Part shown: one piece after another, positions 1 through 8,020 of the stretch
Position numbering within the stretch: the stretch's first letter is position 1
Layout: every line of letters starts with the position of its first letter
Source: Bradyrhizobium sp.
GTDB lineage: Bacteria; Pseudomonadota; Alphaproteobacteria; Rhizobiales; Xanthobacteraceae
DNA: 64,000 nt
Direction: 5' to 3'
NCBI RefSeq assembly: GCF_030646015.1
Contig: NZ_JAUSLT010000174.1
Location: 30,607 to 94,606 of the forward strand
Translations under genes and position numbers: made by a program
The notes under the pieces: generated by a model
The model's input: the letters and a program-made list of their open reading frames with translations, nothing else
Database searches by the model: none
Told to the model about the DNA's origin: nothing

Positions 1-498
1 CTGTTCGTGAAATGGCTGGTCGAGAAGGGCGTCGATCCCAAGAAGGTCAATTTTGTCGAGGTGACGTTCCCGACCATGATGGATATCGTGAAGTCGGGCA
101 GTGTCGATGCCGTCCTGACGGCAGAGCCGTTCGTGACCCGGATGACCAATGCCGGGCTGGGGTCGGTCGGCGCCCGCTACGCCGTCGAACTCGCGCGGAC
201 CGAACCGATCATTTTCTATGCCGCCTCCCGCGAATGGGCGGAGAAGAATCCCGACACCATCAAGAAATTCCGCGCGGCGATTGCCGAAGCAGCCCCCATC
301 GTCAACAACGACCGGGAAAAAGCCTCCGCCTCGATTCAAAAATTCACCAAGCAGCCAATCGAATTGGTCAGGGCCACGCCGCCGAACCGGTCGGAACCGA
401 TTCTCAAAGCAGAGCAGCTGGCGTGGTGGATCGACATCATGGCGTCGCAGAAAATGTTGCAGAGCAAGCTCGACCTCAACAAGCTGATCCTGAAATAG
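1..498 (+). CDS. ABC transporter substrate-binding protein, NitT/TauT (NMT1-like) type, 3' part only
   Basis: The reading frame is open from the first base of the window, so the N-terminus and any signal peptide lie upstream. About 165 residues are present. They have the features of the C-terminal lobe of the NMT1/SsuA-like periplasmic binding fold: a TFPTMMDIVKSGSVDA segment followed by a DAVLTAEPF segment, which in this family closes the ligand cleft. The gene sits 8 bases before a GntR regulator and is followed by an ATPase and two permeases, so it should be the receptor of that uptake system. Family members bind nitrate, sulfonates, taurine, pyrimidine precursors or aromatic acids; the ligand here cannot be inferred. 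Confidence 0.85.
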   Translation: MFVKWLVEKGVDPKKVNFVEVTFPTMMDIVKSGSVDAVLTAEPFVTRMTNAGLGSVGARYAVELARTEPIIFYAASREWAEKNPDTIKKFRAAIAEAAPIVNNDREKASASIQKFTKQPIELVRATPPNRSEPILKAEQLAWWIDIMASQKMLQSKLDLNKLILK

Positions 499-506
499 AA
501 CGGAAC

Positions 507-1205
507 ATGGCATCAGCGGTGCAAAGCGGCTCAGGGGAGGTGTCGGGTTCGGACACCTTGAGCGAGCGCGCGGCCAGCCTGGTGGAACGCGACATCATTG
601 CCGGCGATCTCGCGCCTGGCGCGCGCCTTGGAATCGTCGATCTGGTCCAGCGCTACGACATCGGCGCCACGCCACTGCGCGAGGGCCTGTCCCGGCTCAT
701 TTCCAGGGGACTGATCGTCGGAATTGGCCAGCGCGGTTTCCGGGTGGCCGATGTCAGCCGCGAGGATCTGAAAGACATTACGCAGATGCGCACGGTGGTC
801 GAGATCGAGGCGCTGCGGCTTGCGATGGCGCACGGCGACGACGCCTGGGAAGCGGGAATCGTCAGCGCGCTGCATCAAATGCGCCGCCACATTCAGCGAA
901 CCGGCAACAAGTTTCGCGAGGGTGCGCCGGAGTTCGACGCCTTGCACAAGGGATTTCACACCGCGCTGCTGAGGGCTTGCGGATCCAGACGGCTGCTGAC
1001 GGCCCATTCGGATCTCTATGATCAGGCCTACCGGTATCGCCGTGTCATGATGCGCGGCCTGGGTAGCGGCGAGGATTTTGTCGCGGCACACCAGAATCTT
1101 GCGGATCGGGTGCTTGCGCGCGATGTCGATGGCGCACAAAGCATGCTCAGGTCCCATTTGGCTTCGACGCTCAATTACGTCTATCCGCCGGCCAAAGGGG
1201 GCTAG
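507..1205 (+). CDS. GntR-family (FadR/FCD subfamily) transcriptional regulator
   Basis: The protein has 232 residues. An N-terminal winged helix-turn-helix (about residues 15-80, with GATPLREGLSRLISRGLI as the recognition-helix region) is followed by an all-helical FCD ligand-binding domain (about 90-220). Asp and His residues that usually hold a metal in FCD domains are visible in EFDALHKGFHTALL and in the later HSDLYDQ and RSHLAST segments. The frame is open much further upstream, but that part overlaps the binding-protein gene in another frame, so the ATG at 507 was chosen. The gene lies inside the transporter operon, 8 bases after the receptor and 3 before the ATPase, so it probably senses the transported compound or a catabolite. 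The effector is unknown. Confidence 0.88.
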   Translation: MASAVQSGSGEVSGSDTLSERAASLVERDIIAGDLAPGARLGIVDLVQRYDIGATPLREGLSRLISRGLIVGIGQRGFRVADVSREDLKDITQMRTVVEIEALRLAMAHGDDAWEAGIVSALHQMRRHIQRTGNKFREGAPEFDALHKGFHTALLRACGSRRLLTAHSDLYDQAYRYRRVMMRGLGSGEDFVAAHQNLADRVLARDVDGAQSMLRSHLASTLNYVYPPAKGG

Positions 1206-1208
1206 ATC

Positions 1209-2018
1209 GTGAACATGATTGCTGCGGTAAACCAAAGGGCGAACGGCCCTGGCGCCGGGAGGGCGCAGATCGCATTTTCCGGCGTCACGCTCAATCTCGG
1301 CGGCAAGGCAATTCTGGAAAATATCAGCCTTGACGTGAAGCCGGGCGAGTTCCTCTGCATCATCGGCGCGTCGGGCTGTGGCAAGACTACCGCGCTGCGG
1401 CTTGCGGCCGGATTGTATCAGCCGACCAGCGGTACCGTGGCCTTCGACGGCAAGCCGATGCTGGCGCCGCGGCGCGATATTGCCATCGTCTTTCAGGACT
1501 ACGGCAAGGCGCTGCTGCCATGGCGAACCGCGTTCGGCAACGTGTCGCTGGCGCTGGAGGCATCTGGCATGGCGGCCTCGCAGCGCGCCGCCCGCATCGA
1601 CGAATTGCTGAAAAAGGTCGGATTGCCCAACCACGCCGGAAAATATCCGGCGGAGATGTCCGGCGGCATGCAGCAGCGCCTGCAGATCGCGCGCTGTCTC
1701 GCGCAGGAGCCCAAAGCACTGTTGATGGACGAGCCGTTCGGCGCGCTCGATGCGATGACGCGTCAGGGGTTGCAGGACGAAGTCCTGTCGCTGGTGCGCG
1801 CCAGCGATGCGACGGTCGTGTTCGTCACCCACGATCTGGAAGAGGCGATCTATCTGGGCGACCGTGTCATCGGCCTGTTGCCGCATCCCGGCCGCATCGG
1901 CATCGAACTCAAGATTGACCTGCCGCGGCCGCGCGACCAGCTGACGACGCGCGAAAACCCTGAATTCCTGCGGCTGCGCCGCGAACTGTTCGATTTCATC
2001 AAGGCGTCGGAAGCATGA
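1209..2018 (+). CDS. ABC transporter ATP-binding protein, NitT/TauT (SsuB/TauB-like)
   Basis: This 269-residue nucleotide-binding subunit would power import through the two permeases downstream. Walker A is GASGCGKTT (about residue 57), the signature is MSGGMQQRL, Walker B is ALLMDEPFGALD, and the switch His follows in VFVTHDLEEA. The order and length match the SsuB/TauB/NrtD group. The start is a GTG at 1209, with an ATG two codons later as an alternative. It lies 3 bases after the regulator stop and overlaps the next gene by 4 bases (ATGA), so translation is probably coupled. Confidence 0.92.
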   Translation: MNMIAAVNQRANGPGAGRAQIAFSGVTLNLGGKAILENISLDVKPGEFLCIIGASGCGKTTALRLAAGLYQPTSGTVAFDGKPMLAPRRDIAIVFQDYGKALLPWRTAFGNVSLALEASGMAASQRAARIDELLKKVGLPNHAGKYPAEMSGGMQQRLQIARCLAQEPKALLMDEPFGALDAMTRQGLQDEVLSLVRASDATVVFVTHDLEEAIYLGDRVIGLLPHPGRIGIELKIDLPRPRDQLTTRENPEFLRLRRELFDFIKASEA

Positions 2019-2779
2019 TCCCGGAGCGCATCAAGGCGCTTGTGCTTCCGATCGCGATCCTGGCCATATTCGAGATCTGGGCACGCGTGGTTCATCTGCA
2101 AAGCGACTCGCTCGCGCCGCCGAGTGCCATTGCCGCGGCACTTGTCGAGGCATTCCAGGACGGCTCCATGTTGACCGCGACACGGGATACGCTGATCTCG
2201 GCGTTCGCCGGGCTCTCGATCGGAGGCGTCGTCGGCCTTGCCCTCGGCATCGCGCTTGGAATTTTTCACATCTTCGACCGGCTGATGGAAGTCACCATCG
2301 AGGCGATCCGCCCCATTCCGTCCATCGCGCTGTTGCCGATCGCGCTGATCGCGCTGGGTTTCGGCTATCGCATGGAGATCACGATCGTCGCATTCGCATG
2401 CGTCTGGCCGATCCTGATCCTCACTCGCGCGGCCGTCGGCGGAATTGAGCCGCGCTTGATGGAGGTATCGCGCGCGTTGCGGCTATCTCCGGCGGACCGG
2501 GTTCGCAAGATCATCATTCCGGCGGCGCTGCCGCGGATTTTTCTGGCGTTCCGCCTAGCTGCCGGCATAGCGCTGATCGTCGCCGTCACGGTCGAGATCG
2601 CGATCAATCCGATCGGGCTGGGGGCCGCGATCATGACGGCGCAGCAGGCGCTGCGGCCAGACCTGATGCTGGCCTATTTGTTCTGGATCGGCCTGATCGG
2701 CTACCTCTTGAACACCGGCCTCATGGTCGCGCAACGTCATTTGTTCGGGCGCGCGGCTTTGGTTGGAGATTCGGCATGA
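2015..2779 (+). CDS. ABC transporter permease, NitT/TauT type (first of two)
   Basis: This 254-residue inner-membrane protein has about six hydrophobic segments and the EAA loop that docks to the ATPase (EVSRALRLSPADRVRKIIIP region, about residues 150-170). It belongs to the BPD_transp_1 permease group with SsuC and TauC. It overlaps the ATPase and the next permease by 4 bases each, so the operon is tightly coupled. A second, non-identical permease follows directly, which suggests a heterodimeric membrane channel. SsuC/TauC systems usually have one permease acting as a homodimer. Confidence 0.9.
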   Translation: MIPERIKALVLPIAILAIFEIWARVVHLQSDSLAPPSAIAAALVEAFQDGSMLTATRDTLISAFAGLSIGGVVGLALGIALGIFHIFDRLMEVTIEAIRPIPSIALLPIALIALGFGYRMEITIVAFACVWPILILTRAAVGGIEPRLMEVSRALRLSPADRVRKIIIPAALPRIFLAFRLAAGIALIVAVTVEIAINPIGLGAAIMTAQQALRPDLMLAYLFWIGLIGYLLNTGLMVAQRHLFGRAALVGDSA

Positions 2780-3543
2780 ACCGCGCCGTGCTGTACTGGC
2801 GCGCCGCCAGCTTCGCGGTCGCCGCCGGGTTTGTCGGGTTGTGGCAGCTGATTGCCGATCAGCGGCTGGTATCGCCAGTGTTCCTGCCCGGACCGGATCG
2901 CGCCTGGGCATCGCTGGTAAGGGGATTTGCCAGCGGCGATCTGCTGGACAAGCTCCTGGGAACTCTGGAGCACATGGCCTATGGCTGGTTCGTCGCGTCG
3001 ATCGCCGGCATCGCGCTTGGCGCGATGATCGGTTCGTCACGCACGATGCGCAGCTATGTTGCGCCATCGCTGGAATTCCTGAGACCGCTGCCGGTATCGG
3101 CCGTCATTCCGGTCGCGATTGCGATGTTCGGCTTGACCCAGAGCATGGCCCTGTTCGTGATCGCGTTCGGCGCGATCTGGCCGATGCTGTTGGCAACCAT
3201 TCATGGCTTCGCGGCCGTCGAGCCGCGGCTTTACGAGGTGGCGCGGTCGCTGCACATGTCGCGACTGGCGATCATTTTCAAGATCGCGTTGCCGTCGGCA
3301 AGTCCCGACATCCTGGCGGGCATGCGATTGAGCGTGACCGTGGCGCTGATCCTGTCCGTCGTCTGCGAAATTCTCGCCGGCCTCGACGGCCTCGGACACT
3401 GGGTGCTGCTGTCGGCCCGGGCGTTCCGTTCGGCGGACCTGTTTGCCGGCGTCATCCTGCTCGGCGTCATCGGCTATCTGACCGCGCTCGCGATGTCTGT
3501 GGTAGAAAAGCGGTTGTTGAAATGGCGGTCGAGCGGCCATTGA
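2776..3543 (+). CDS. ABC transporter permease, NitT/TauT type (second of two)
   Basis: This 255-residue permease has the same topology as the gene before it but a clearly different sequence. Its EAA loop reads EVARSLHMSRLAIIFKIALP. The N-terminal segment FVGLWQLIADQRLVSP leads into the first periplasmic loop, as in SsuC-like proteins. It is the last gene of the operon; the next gene is convergent and its stop lies 17 bases downstream. It probably forms a heterodimer with its partner. Confidence 0.9.
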   Translation: MNRAVLYWRAASFAVAAGFVGLWQLIADQRLVSPVFLPGPDRAWASLVRGFASGDLLDKLLGTLEHMAYGWFVASIAGIALGAMIGSSRTMRSYVAPSLEFLRPLPVSAVIPVAIAMFGLTQSMALFVIAFGAIWPMLLATIHGFAAVEPRLYEVARSLHMSRLAIIFKIALPSASPDILAGMRLSVTVALILSVVCEILAGLDGLGHWVLLSARAFRSADLFAGVILLGVIGYLTALAMSVVEKRLLKWRSSGH

Positions 3544-3560
3544 ACACCGTCTGCGCGACG

Positions 3561-4268
3561 CTACGGCCGGGCGTCAATGAAGCCGGCGCGTGTTCGCACC
3601 TCGCGTTGACCGGCGCCGATCAACAGGTCGATCAGGCCCTGCGCCTGCGGCGCATGAGCGGCCCGAGTGGCCACCGCTGCCGTATACATGGTCGAGAGGT
3701 CGCAGCCCCGGGGCAGTGAGCCCGACAGGATCACACCATTGGTGCTGATAATCTCTGTCGATTGCGTGCAGCCGATCGGCCTGATGGCGTCGGTTTCAGC
3801 CAGTTGGCGCATCGCGGTCGCACCGTTCGGAAAAATTCGGAGCCGCGCCGCCACCTCGCCGGTGATGCCGAGTTGCTCCAGTACCTTTGCCACGTGGATC
3901 CCGGCGGTGGACGCCTTTGTATCTGGAACGAAGATCGCGTCCGCCGCGAGCAACGCGTCACGCAGTGCCGCCGCATCATTGACCTTGACCATGGAATCAC
4001 CGGCCCGGATGGCGACTGCAGTTTCGACCAGGCCGATGTCGGTGATGGAGGCGGGGGCCACCCAGTTCTCTTCCGCTAGCCTGGCGATAATCGCTGCCGT
4101 CAGGATGATGATGTCGGCCTTGGTGCCGGCGCGCAATTTGTCGGCCATGGCTCCGACCGCGCCGAACTCACCCGCGATGTCGAGGCCGGTCTGCGCCTTG
4201 AATTGTGGCGCAAGACTGGCGACCAGACCCTGCGCCGCGCCGCCGCTCAGGATGTTCAACGCAGTCAT
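3561..4268 (-). CDS. ModA-like substrate-binding-domain protein without a signal peptide
   Basis: This 235-residue protein starts directly with the mature fold of molybdate/tungstate-type binding proteins: NILSGGAAQGLVASLAPQF, then a hinge region and ADIIILTAA, then the second lobe with FVPDTKASTAG and a GCTQSTEI segment. No hydrophobic leader precedes it, so it should stay in the cytoplasm, which is unusual for this fold. Its start overlaps the end of the molybdopterin hydroxylase gene by 4 bases, so the two are made together. Handling of a Mo species, or sensing of the hydroxylase substrate, are both possible. Neither is shown by the sequence. Confidence 0.75.
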   Translation of the reverse strand: MTALNILSGGAAQGLVASLAPQFKAQTGLDIAGEFGAVGAMADKLRAGTKADIIILTAAIIARLAEENWVAPASITDIGLVETAVAIRAGDSMVKVNDAAALRDALLAADAIFVPDTKASTAGIHVAKVLEQLGITGEVAARLRIFPNGATAMRQLAETDAIRPIGCTQSTEIISTNGVILSGSLPRGCDLSTMYTAAVATRAAHAPQAQGLIDLLIGAGQREVRTRAGFIDARP

Positions 4269-6406
4269 GAGGTCGATTCCATTGCGGCGATCAGGCTGTC
4301 GCGTGTGATCGGCAGGTTGCGGACGCGCACGCCAAGCGCATCGAACACGGCGTTGGCGATCGCCGCGGTGACCGGGCCGTGTGCCGCTTCACCGGCACCG
4401 AGGGGGTCACTATCGGGCCGCTGGATCAGCTCGACCTGCACGTCGGGCACCTCGCTGAAGCGAAGGATCGGATACGCTCCCCAGGTGGTGCTGGTGATGC
4501 GCTGCCGGTCGAAGCGGACGCGCTCTTTCAAGACCCAGCTGGTGGCCTGGATCGCGCCGCCTTCGATCTGATTGATCACCCCATCGGGATTGATGGCTTC
4601 GCCGACATCGACCGCGATGGTCAGCCGCCTGACGCTGATGTCCTCGGCCCCCTCGACCTCGGCAATGACCGCACAATAGGCGCCGGCGTTCTTGTAGCGC
4701 GCGAAGCCGAGGCCGTAGCCCTTGCCGGCCTGCTTGTCCGGTTTCCACTTCGCGCGTTTCGCGGCGACGCGGATCACGTCCTTGGCCCGCTCGTCCGACA
4801 AATGACGTAGCCGGAAATCGACCGGATCCTCGCCGCGCTCGGCGGCGAGCTCGTCGAGAAAACATTCGATCGCGAACACGTTTCCTTGGGCTCCCAACGT
4901 CCGCAGCGCGGAGGTCCGGATGGGCATGGTCAGAAGGCGATGACTTTCGATCCGCCAGGATGGAAAATCATAGAGCGGGATCGAATTGCGATCGGCGCCG
5001 CCGCCATTGGCTTGCGGCGGATTGGTGGAGATGGTGCGCGGAAACGGATTTGCCAGCTCGGTTCCGGCCAGCAGCGCCGGCGAGGCTGCGCGTCCCGGCC
5101 GTGCGGCGTGACCGTTGCTCCAGATCGAGTGACGCCAATTGACGATCTCGTTCTGCGCATCGAGATCGGCCTCGATCTCGATCGCCATCGCCGCGCCGAA
5201 TGGCGCGTGCGACATCTCGTCTTCGCGCGACCATTGTACCCGCACCGGCCGGCGTTGGGCCGCTTTCGCCAGCAGCACCGCGTCGAGCGCGACGTCGTCG
5301 GCGGCATTGTGCCCGTAGCAGCCGGCGCCTTCCATGTGCTCGACCGTGATGTTCTCGACCGGCAATTTCAGGACCAGCGCGAGATCGGCGCGGAGAAGAT
5401 AGACCCCCTGGCTGTGGGTCCAGACATGGACGCGATCCTCCGCGGTCCACTGCGCTATGGCGCAGGACGGCGCGATCGAGGCATGCGCGATATAGGGGCG
5501 GGTGTATTGTCGTCGGATCGTCCGCACGGCTGCGCGGGTCGTCGACGCCGTTCTGGTATCGATCACCGTCGGCTCAGATGGCTGGGCTTTCAGGAACGCA
5601 GCCAGTTGGTCTTCATCCGGCAGCCTTGCGTCCGATGACCAGGTCGCACCCTTGCGCAAGGCCTTCAAGGCGTCCAGCGCGCCATTCTCGGTTTCGCTGA
5701 TGACGCCCACAAAGTTACCGTCGCGCACGATGGCGACAAGGCCGGCAACGGCGCGCGCGCCATCCTCACTTAGGGCGGTGAGTTTCGCCGCCGACAGCTC
5801 CGATCGCAGCACCCGGCCATGCAGCATCCCGGGGAGAGGGGTATCGTGAATGAAGCGGGGCTGCGCGAAAACCTTGTCGGGAATGTCGAGCCGCTGAACT
5901 GAATTTCCGGCCAGTATGCGCCGGGTTGACGCCTTGGGCACGGCTCCGAGCGTCGCGTCACGATCCAGCGAAACCTGCTCCGCGAGCTCCCAGTAGCTGG
6001 TCCTGACATTGCCGGGACCGGAGATAGTGCCATCTTCGACCGCGAGCGCGTCGATGCCGACGCCCAGACGATCCGATGCAGCGTGCAGGAAGATTTGCCG
6101 CACTTCAGCGCAGGCCTGCCGTATCGCGCGGCCGGACTGCTGCACGGAAAGACTGCCCGAGGTGACGCCCTCGTTGGGACTGGCCGACGTCGAGGCGCGC
6201 ACCATCTGCACGCGGCCGATATCGACATCGAGTTCGTCGGCGGCAATCTGGGCCAGCGCGGTGACGATGCCTTGCCCGATTTCAACCTTTCCCGGCGAAA
6301 CCGTCACCTGGCCATCCCGCGAGAATTGGACCCATGACGACAGAACGGGGTTGGCCGCCAGGCTGACGGGCAGTTTCGGCGCGGGGGAGGGTGCGCGCTC
6401 GGTCAT
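4265..6406 (-). CDS. Xanthine-dehydrogenase-family molybdopterin-binding subunit (IorB-like)
   Basis: This 713-residue large subunit belongs to a molybdenum hydroxylase of the isoquinoline 1-oxidoreductase or aldehyde/nicotinate dehydrogenase type, which inserts an oxygen from water into an aromatic ring or oxidises an aldehyde. Conserved segments include VEIGQGIVTALAQIAADEL (about residues 40-60), SGSLSVQQSGRAIRQA, the middle RALGAQGNVFAIE-like stretch (here TLGAQGNVFAIECFLDELA), and the C-terminal DPLGAGEAAHGPVTAAIANA with the catalytic Glu position. No Tat leader is visible. It overlaps the 2Fe-2S subunit gene upstream by 4 bases and the ModA-like gene downstream by 4. No FAD or cytochrome c subunit is present, so the electron acceptor is unknown. 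Confidence 0.88.
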   Translation of the reverse strand: MTERAPSPAPKLPVSLAANPVLSSWVQFSRDGQVTVSPGKVEIGQGIVTALAQIAADELDVDIGRVQMVRASTSASPNEGVTSGSLSVQQSGRAIRQACAEVRQIFLHAASDRLGVGIDALAVEDGTISGPGNVRTSYWELAEQVSLDRDATLGAVPKASTRRILAGNSVQRLDIPDKVFAQPRFIHDTPLPGMLHGRVLRSELSAAKLTALSEDGARAVAGLVAIVRDGNFVGVISETENGALDALKALRKGATWSSDARLPDEDQLAAFLKAQPSEPTVIDTRTASTTRAAVRTIRRQYTRPYIAHASIAPSCAIAQWTAEDRVHVWTHSQGVYLLRADLALVLKLPVENITVEHMEGAGCYGHNAADDVALDAVLLAKAAQRRPVRVQWSREDEMSHAPFGAAMAIEIEADLDAQNEIVNWRHSIWSNGHAARPGRAASPALLAGTELANPFPRTISTNPPQANGGGADRNSIPLYDFPSWRIESHRLLTMPIRTSALRTLGAQGNVFAIECFLDELAAERGEDPVDFRLRHLSDERAKDVIRVAAKRAKWKPDKQAGKGYGLGFARYKNAGAYCAVIAEVEGAEDISVRRLTIAVDVGEAINPDGVINQIEGGAIQATSWVLKERVRFDRQRITSTTWGAYPILRFSEVPDVQVELIQRPDSDPLGAGEAAHGPVTAAIANAVFDALGVRVRNLPITRDSLIAAMESTS

Positions 6407-6873
6407 CGGGCGGCCATTTCGGCCGCTGCGCGCAGCACCGCCCGCACCATGCGGTTATGCGACCCGCAGCGGCAAAGGTTGCGATCAAGCGCAGCCTTCA
6501 CGTCATCGCTGGTCGGTGTCGGGTTCCGCTTCAGCAGTGCGGCGGCGCTGATCAGGATGCCGGAAACGCAGTAGCCGCACTGCAGCGCCTGCTCGGCGAT
6601 AAACGCACGCTGCAGCGGGTGCGGCGCTTGCGCATTTCCCAGCCCCTCTGGCGTAGTAACGTCCTTGTCCGCGACCGACCACAGCGGCGTGTCGCAGGCG
6701 GCCACCGCATGATCGCCGACCAGGACATTGCAGGCGCCGCATTCATTAGCGCCGCAGCCGAAATGCGGCCCGGTCATTCCAAGCGTTCCACGCAGGACAT
6801 CGAGCAGCGATCGGTCGGGATCAGCGCCGACCTCCGTCTCGACGCCATTGAGGCGAAACCGAACGCTCGACAT
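6403..6873 (-). CDS. 2Fe-2S subunit of a molybdenum hydroxylase (IorA/NicA-like)
   Basis: The protein has 156 residues and carries two 2Fe-2S clusters. Cys40, Cys45, Cys48 and Cys60 form the plant-type ferredoxin cluster (CGANECGACNV). Cys99, Cys102, Cys134 and Cys136 form the four-helix-bundle cluster (QCGYCVSG and NLCRCGSH). Electrons should pass from the Mo centre of the next gene through these clusters. The frame is open further upstream, but the ATG at 6873 places the start at the canonical ferredoxin fold (MSSVRFRLNGVE) and avoids overlap with the TctC gene. Confidence 0.93.
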   Translation of the reverse strand: MSSVRFRLNGVETEVGADPDRSLLDVLRGTLGMTGPHFGCGANECGACNVLVGDHAVAACDTPLWSVADKDVTTPEGLGNAQAPHPLQRAFIAEQALQCGYCVSGILISAAALLKRNPTPTSDDVKAALDRNLCRCGSHNRMVRAVLRAAAEMAAR

Positions 6874-6884
6874 CGAAGCGAACC

Positions 6885-7865
6885 TTACTTCGGCTTGTCG
6901 GCGAATTTCTTGACGACTTCGCCCCATTTCACGATATCGCCGCGCAGATACTTGTCGAACTCCTCCGGAGTCATCGACATCGCGACCGTGCCCTGTCCGG
7001 TCCAGAGCTTGACGATATCCGGCCGTTTGACCGCCGCGTTCACGGCGGCGTTGAGCTTGTCGATAACGGGCTTCGGTGTTCCCGCCGGCGCCATCAATCC
7101 GAGCCAGATCGTCGCCTCGTAGCCGGCGACGCCCGCCTCGGAGGCCGTCGGCACGTTCGGCAGCACGCTCGATCGCGATTTGCCCGTGGTGGCGAGCGCG
7201 CGCACCTGATTGCCGGCGACGTTCGGCGTCATCGCCGGAACCGCGTCGATCATCATCTGCACCTGTCCACCGATGACGCCCGTGCGTGCCTCGCCGCTGT
7301 TGCGATAGGGGACATGCACGACCTCGATGCCGGCCATGGATTTGAACAGCTCACCGGCCATGTGGTACGGCGTACCCTGGCCGGACGAAGCGTAGTTCAG
7401 TTTCCCCGGTTGCGACTTGGCGAGCGCGATGAATTCGGCGAGGGTCTTGGTCTGAACCGACGGATGCACCACCATCACGAGGTCCGAATAATTGACCGGC
7501 GCGATCGGCGCCAGATCGCGCATCAATTCATAGTTGCGGGTCGGCACCAGCGATTCATTCGCCGTCTGGGTATTCGACATCATCAGCAGCGTGTAGCCGT
7601 CCGGCGGCGACTTGACGACTTCGACCGTGCCGATCACCCCGCCGGCGCCGGTCCGGTTCTCGACCACGAAGGGTTGTCCAAAAGTCTCCTGCAGGATGCT
7701 GCCGATCTGGCGCGCCGTGACATCGGCCGGGCCGCCGGGGCCGAACGGAACGATGATCTTGACCGACCGGGCCGGATAATCCTGCGCAGCACATTGCCTC
7801 GCAACAAGACCCGAAGTCGCAAGTAGCGTCGTCGCAAGTGCCAGCGCAAACCTTGAGCCCGTCAT
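6885..7865 (-). CDS. Tripartite tricarboxylate transporter substrate-binding protein (TctC/Bug family)
   Basis: This 326-residue periplasmic receptor has a signal peptide of about 28 residues ending near CAAQ. It then shows the Bug-family start YPARSVKIIVPFGPGGPAD and the VENRTGAGGVIG loop that contacts the carboxylate ligand. It is the first gene of the minus-strand operon with the molybdenum hydroxylase, 11 bases before the 2Fe-2S gene. No TctA or TctB gene lies near it. It could work with the membrane pair at 31476-33573 or one elsewhere, supplying the hydroxylase substrate or sensing it. Confidence 0.9.
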   Translation of the reverse strand: MTGSRFALALATTLLATSGLVARQCAAQDYPARSVKIIVPFGPGGPADVTARQIGSILQETFGQPFVVENRTGAGGVIGTVEVVKSPPDGYTLLMMSNTQTANESLVPTRNYELMRDLAPIAPVNYSDLVMVVHPSVQTKTLAEFIALAKSQPGKLNYASSGQGTPYHMAGELFKSMAGIEVVHVPYRNSGEARTGVIGGQVQMMIDAVPAMTPNVAGNQVRALATTGKSRSSVLPNVPTASEAGVAGYEATIWLGLMAPAGTPKPVIDKLNAAVNAAVKRPDIVKLWTGQGTVAMSMTPEEFDKYLRGDIVKWGEVVKKFADKPK

Positions 7866-8020
7866 TTCAACCTCCCGGCTTTTGATCTTTCTTCAATGTT
7901 AGCCAACTCTAGCGGCAATGGGAGTGAGCTGTCGACGATGGACTCGCGACGCCTCAGGGGAATAATACAATGCGTCCGGTGTACCGGCTTCAACCCGAAA
8001 CCTGCGGATAGAACAAATCC
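7866..8020. promoter_or_regulatory. Divergent intergenic region between the Mo-hydroxylase operon and the PrpD operon
   Basis: This 155-base gap separates two outward-facing operons and must hold both promoters. It is less GC-rich than the genes near 7880-7915. No sigma-factor box or operator could be assigned with confidence. Confidence 0.4.

Noticed and set aside
12..506. Extension of the GntR gene upstream to 12
   Set aside because: The extra 165 residues lie within the binding-protein gene in another frame and show no domain; the ATG at 507 gives the normal regulator length.
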